Source: Pseudomonas fluorescens (GTDB taxonomy: Bacteria > Pseudomonadota > Gammaproteobacteria > Pseudomonadales > Pseudomonadaceae). Taken from it: DNA of 64,000 nucleotides. Under the pieces are notes generated by a model. The model was not told the origin of the DNA. It made no database searches and saw only the letters and a program-made list of their open reading frames with translations. A program made the position numbers and the translations under genes. Location of the stretch: NCBI RefSeq assembly GCF_003732425.1, contig NZ_MOBX01000013.1:1242026-1306025 (forward strand). Reading direction: 5' to 3'. Positions 63,014 through 64,000 of this stretch are shown piece after piece; positions within the stretch are counted from its first letter, which is position 1; every line of letters starts with the position of its first letter.

Positions 63014-63565
63014 ATGCAATTCCTCCCACTCACCGATGCCTGCCCCGATATCCAGGCCCATGTCCGCACCCTGCGCAATCAGCCGGACGTGCGTAAGTTC
63101 ATGTACACGTCGCATGAAATCAGTGAGCAGGAACATGCCAACTGGCTGGTCTCTTTGCAGGGTAATCCGCGGCAGCAAGTGTTTGTGGTGATCAAGGATG
63201 AGCAAGCGGTGGGTGTGGTTTCGTTGAATGCGATCAACGTTTTGCACAAGAGCGCGGATTGGGCGTTTTATCTCGACACGGGTTTGCAGGGCAAGGGCTT
63301 GGGCAGTGTGGTCGAGTTCTGGATGCTTGATTACGCGTTTGGCGTGGCGGGGTTGGAGAAGCTCAACTGCGAAGTGCTGGCGATGAACGCGGCGGTGGTG
63401 AAGATGCATCAGAAGTTCGGGTTTGAGATTGAAGGTGTGCGGCGCCAGAACGTGGTGAAGGATGGGATTCGGGTGGATGTGGTTTTGTTGGGGATCACCA
63501 AGTCTGAATGGCTCAGCAAACGTCCGACGCTGGCCCACGTCATCGAGCGGATCAGTGCGAGCTGA
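63014..63565 (+). CDS. GNAT N-acetyltransferase, PseH-like
   Basis: A 183-residue GNAT enzyme. RNQPDVRKFMYTSHEISEQEHANWLVSL near the N-terminus is typical of PseH (acetyl-CoA-dependent acetylation of UDP-4-amino-4,6-dideoxy sugar on the pseudaminic acid pathway). The acetyl-CoA loop is LDTGLQGKGLGSVVEFWML (Q/RxxGxG), with LNCEVLAMNAAVVKMHQKFGFEIEG after. No other pseudaminate gene is in the window, so another amino-sugar or peptide substrate (RimJ/RimL-type) is possible. AAGGA lies 6 bases before the ATG at 63014. Confidence 0.82.
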   Translation: MQFLPLTDACPDIQAHVRTLRNQPDVRKFMYTSHEISEQEHANWLVSLQGNPRQQVFVVIKDEQAVGVVSLNAINVLHKSADWAFYLDTGLQGKGLGSVVEFWMLDYAFGVAGLEKLNCEVLAMNAAVVKMHQKFGFEIEGVRRQNVVKDGIRVDVVLLGITKSEWLSKRPTLAHVIERISAS

Positions 63566-63571
63566 AAGCGA

Positions 63572-64000
63572 TCATCGCTTCAGCCACGCACTTGTCGGGA
63601 TCTGCGCGATGGATTTGAAGGCAGGCCTGGCGAACCAGTAGCCCTGCATCAGATAAATGCCGCAATCGGCGAGAAAGTCTCTTTCCTCAGCATCTTCTAT
63701 GCCCTCGGCGATCACCTCCACCCCCAACTCTCTACACATGTTCACCACGTTACGCACGATAGTCTGGCGCACCCGGTCACGGTGAATATCCCGGATCAGT
63801 GCCATATCCAGCTTGATCAAGTCCGGTTGAAAATCCGCCAACAAGTTAAGGCCGGAATAGCCTGCGCCAAAGTCGTCGATCGCCGTCTTGAAACCAAACT
63901 CTCGATACTCACGCAAAATAGTCATCAAATGCTTGTTGCTTTCAACGTGCTCGCCTTCCACTGCTTCGAAGATCAGCCGCTCCAGCGGAAAGCCGTGAGT
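63572..64000 (-). CDS. EAL-domain protein, C-terminal part (5' end beyond window)
   Basis: The frame is open through the right edge; only the last ~143 residues are visible. They hold the second half of an EAL c-di-GMP phosphodiesterase domain: LIFEAVEGEHV (strand with catalytic Glu/metal region), FKTAIDDFGAGYSGLNLLADFQPDLIKLD (metal-binding DDFGAGYS and Lys/Asp), VIAEGIEDAEERDFLADCGIYLMQGYWFARP. The key Glu, Asp and Lys seen are present, so activity is plausible. Any N-terminal sensory domain is outside the window. It converges on the PseH-like gene, with 6 bases between their 3' ends. Confidence 0.9.
   Translation of the reverse strand, partial: THGFPLERLIFEAVEGEHVESNKHLMTILREYREFGFKTAIDDFGAGYSGLNLLADFQPDLIKLDMALIRDIHRDRVRQTIVRNVVNMCRELGVEVIAEGIEDAEERDFLADCGIYLMQGYWFARPAFKSIAQIPTSAWLKR

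Noticed and set aside
1..64000. tRNA, rRNA, prophage and insertion sequences
   Set aside because: I saw no cloverleaf-like tRNA sequence, no integrase, transposase or phage structural genes, and no att-like direct repeats.

Overview
The window looks like chromosome of a fluorescent Pseudomonas (P. fluorescens group). The GC content is high. Many genes have close relatives in that genus as I recall them (SelD/MnmH, FecIRA, PheC-like, CodBA, bacterial metallothionein). The intergenic spaces are packed with the short inverted REP-type palindromes typical of these genomes. I see no tRNA, rRNA, CRISPR array, prophage or transposase. Nearly everything reads as core or soft-accessory chromosome, with large surface-protein loci set into it.

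Layout. 1-8.8 kb: the end of a 13-residue-repeat protein, a DUF1615 lipoprotein, an FAD monooxygenase, a Zn-type HemB, a Nu-class glutathione transferase, a periplasmic histidine phosphatase, and the selD-mnmH operon for tRNA selenouridine. 9.0-19.5 kb: one giant autotransporter gene (about 3,508 codons) made of about 24 PATR-type beta-helix repeats, with a second-order module present three times. 20-22 kb: a nucleoside uptake/cleavage pair (Tsx channel plus NUP-family protein) behind a near-perfect PurR-type operator. 22-25.5 kb: a decayed dehydrogenase, small unknown genes, a metallothionein, a 1.1 kb non-coding block holding two inverted copies of a ~290 bp dispersed repeat, and a YdcZ-type membrane pair divergent from a LysR regulator. 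26.6-32.4 kb: two chemoreceptors flanking a Na+/H+ antiporter-family gene. 32.5-35.1 kb: a compact PepSY-PepSY-response regulator-histidine kinase operon. 35.4-43.3 kb: patatin-like protein, QueD, an alpha/beta hydrolase, codBA (cytosine uptake and deamination), a DapF-fold protein lacking both catalytic cysteines, and an MFS transporter. 43.3-47.4 kb: fecI-fecR-fecA under a Fur-like box. 47.5-54.3 kb: a small cytochrome c and a two-partner secretion locus (hemagglutinin-type TpsA without a toxin tail, plus its TpsB porin). 54.6-57.3 kb: an EmrAB-type efflux pair. 57.4-64 kb: an AhpD-like protein, a Gly/Ser-rich secreted peptide, a diguanylate cyclase, RNase T2, an unknown protein, a PheC-like periplasmic dehydratase, a small lipoprotein, a PseH-like acetyltransferase, and the 3' part of an EAL-domain gene cut by the window end.

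Themes. Surface and envelope proteins dominate: the autotransporter, the TPS pair, FecA, Tsx and several lipoproteins. Environmental sensing (two MCPs, GGDEF, EAL, HK/RR, FecIR) and purine/pyrimidine salvage (Tsx-NUP and CodBA) are the other clear groups. About 25 REP-type elements in four sequence families sit at gene ends and appear to supply most of the terminator-like hairpins. No single locus is convincingly a wholly new system. The best leads are the triplicated autotransporter module, the Ser/Ser DapF-like protein, the Tsx-NUP operon with its operator, and the inverted pair of long dispersed repeats.
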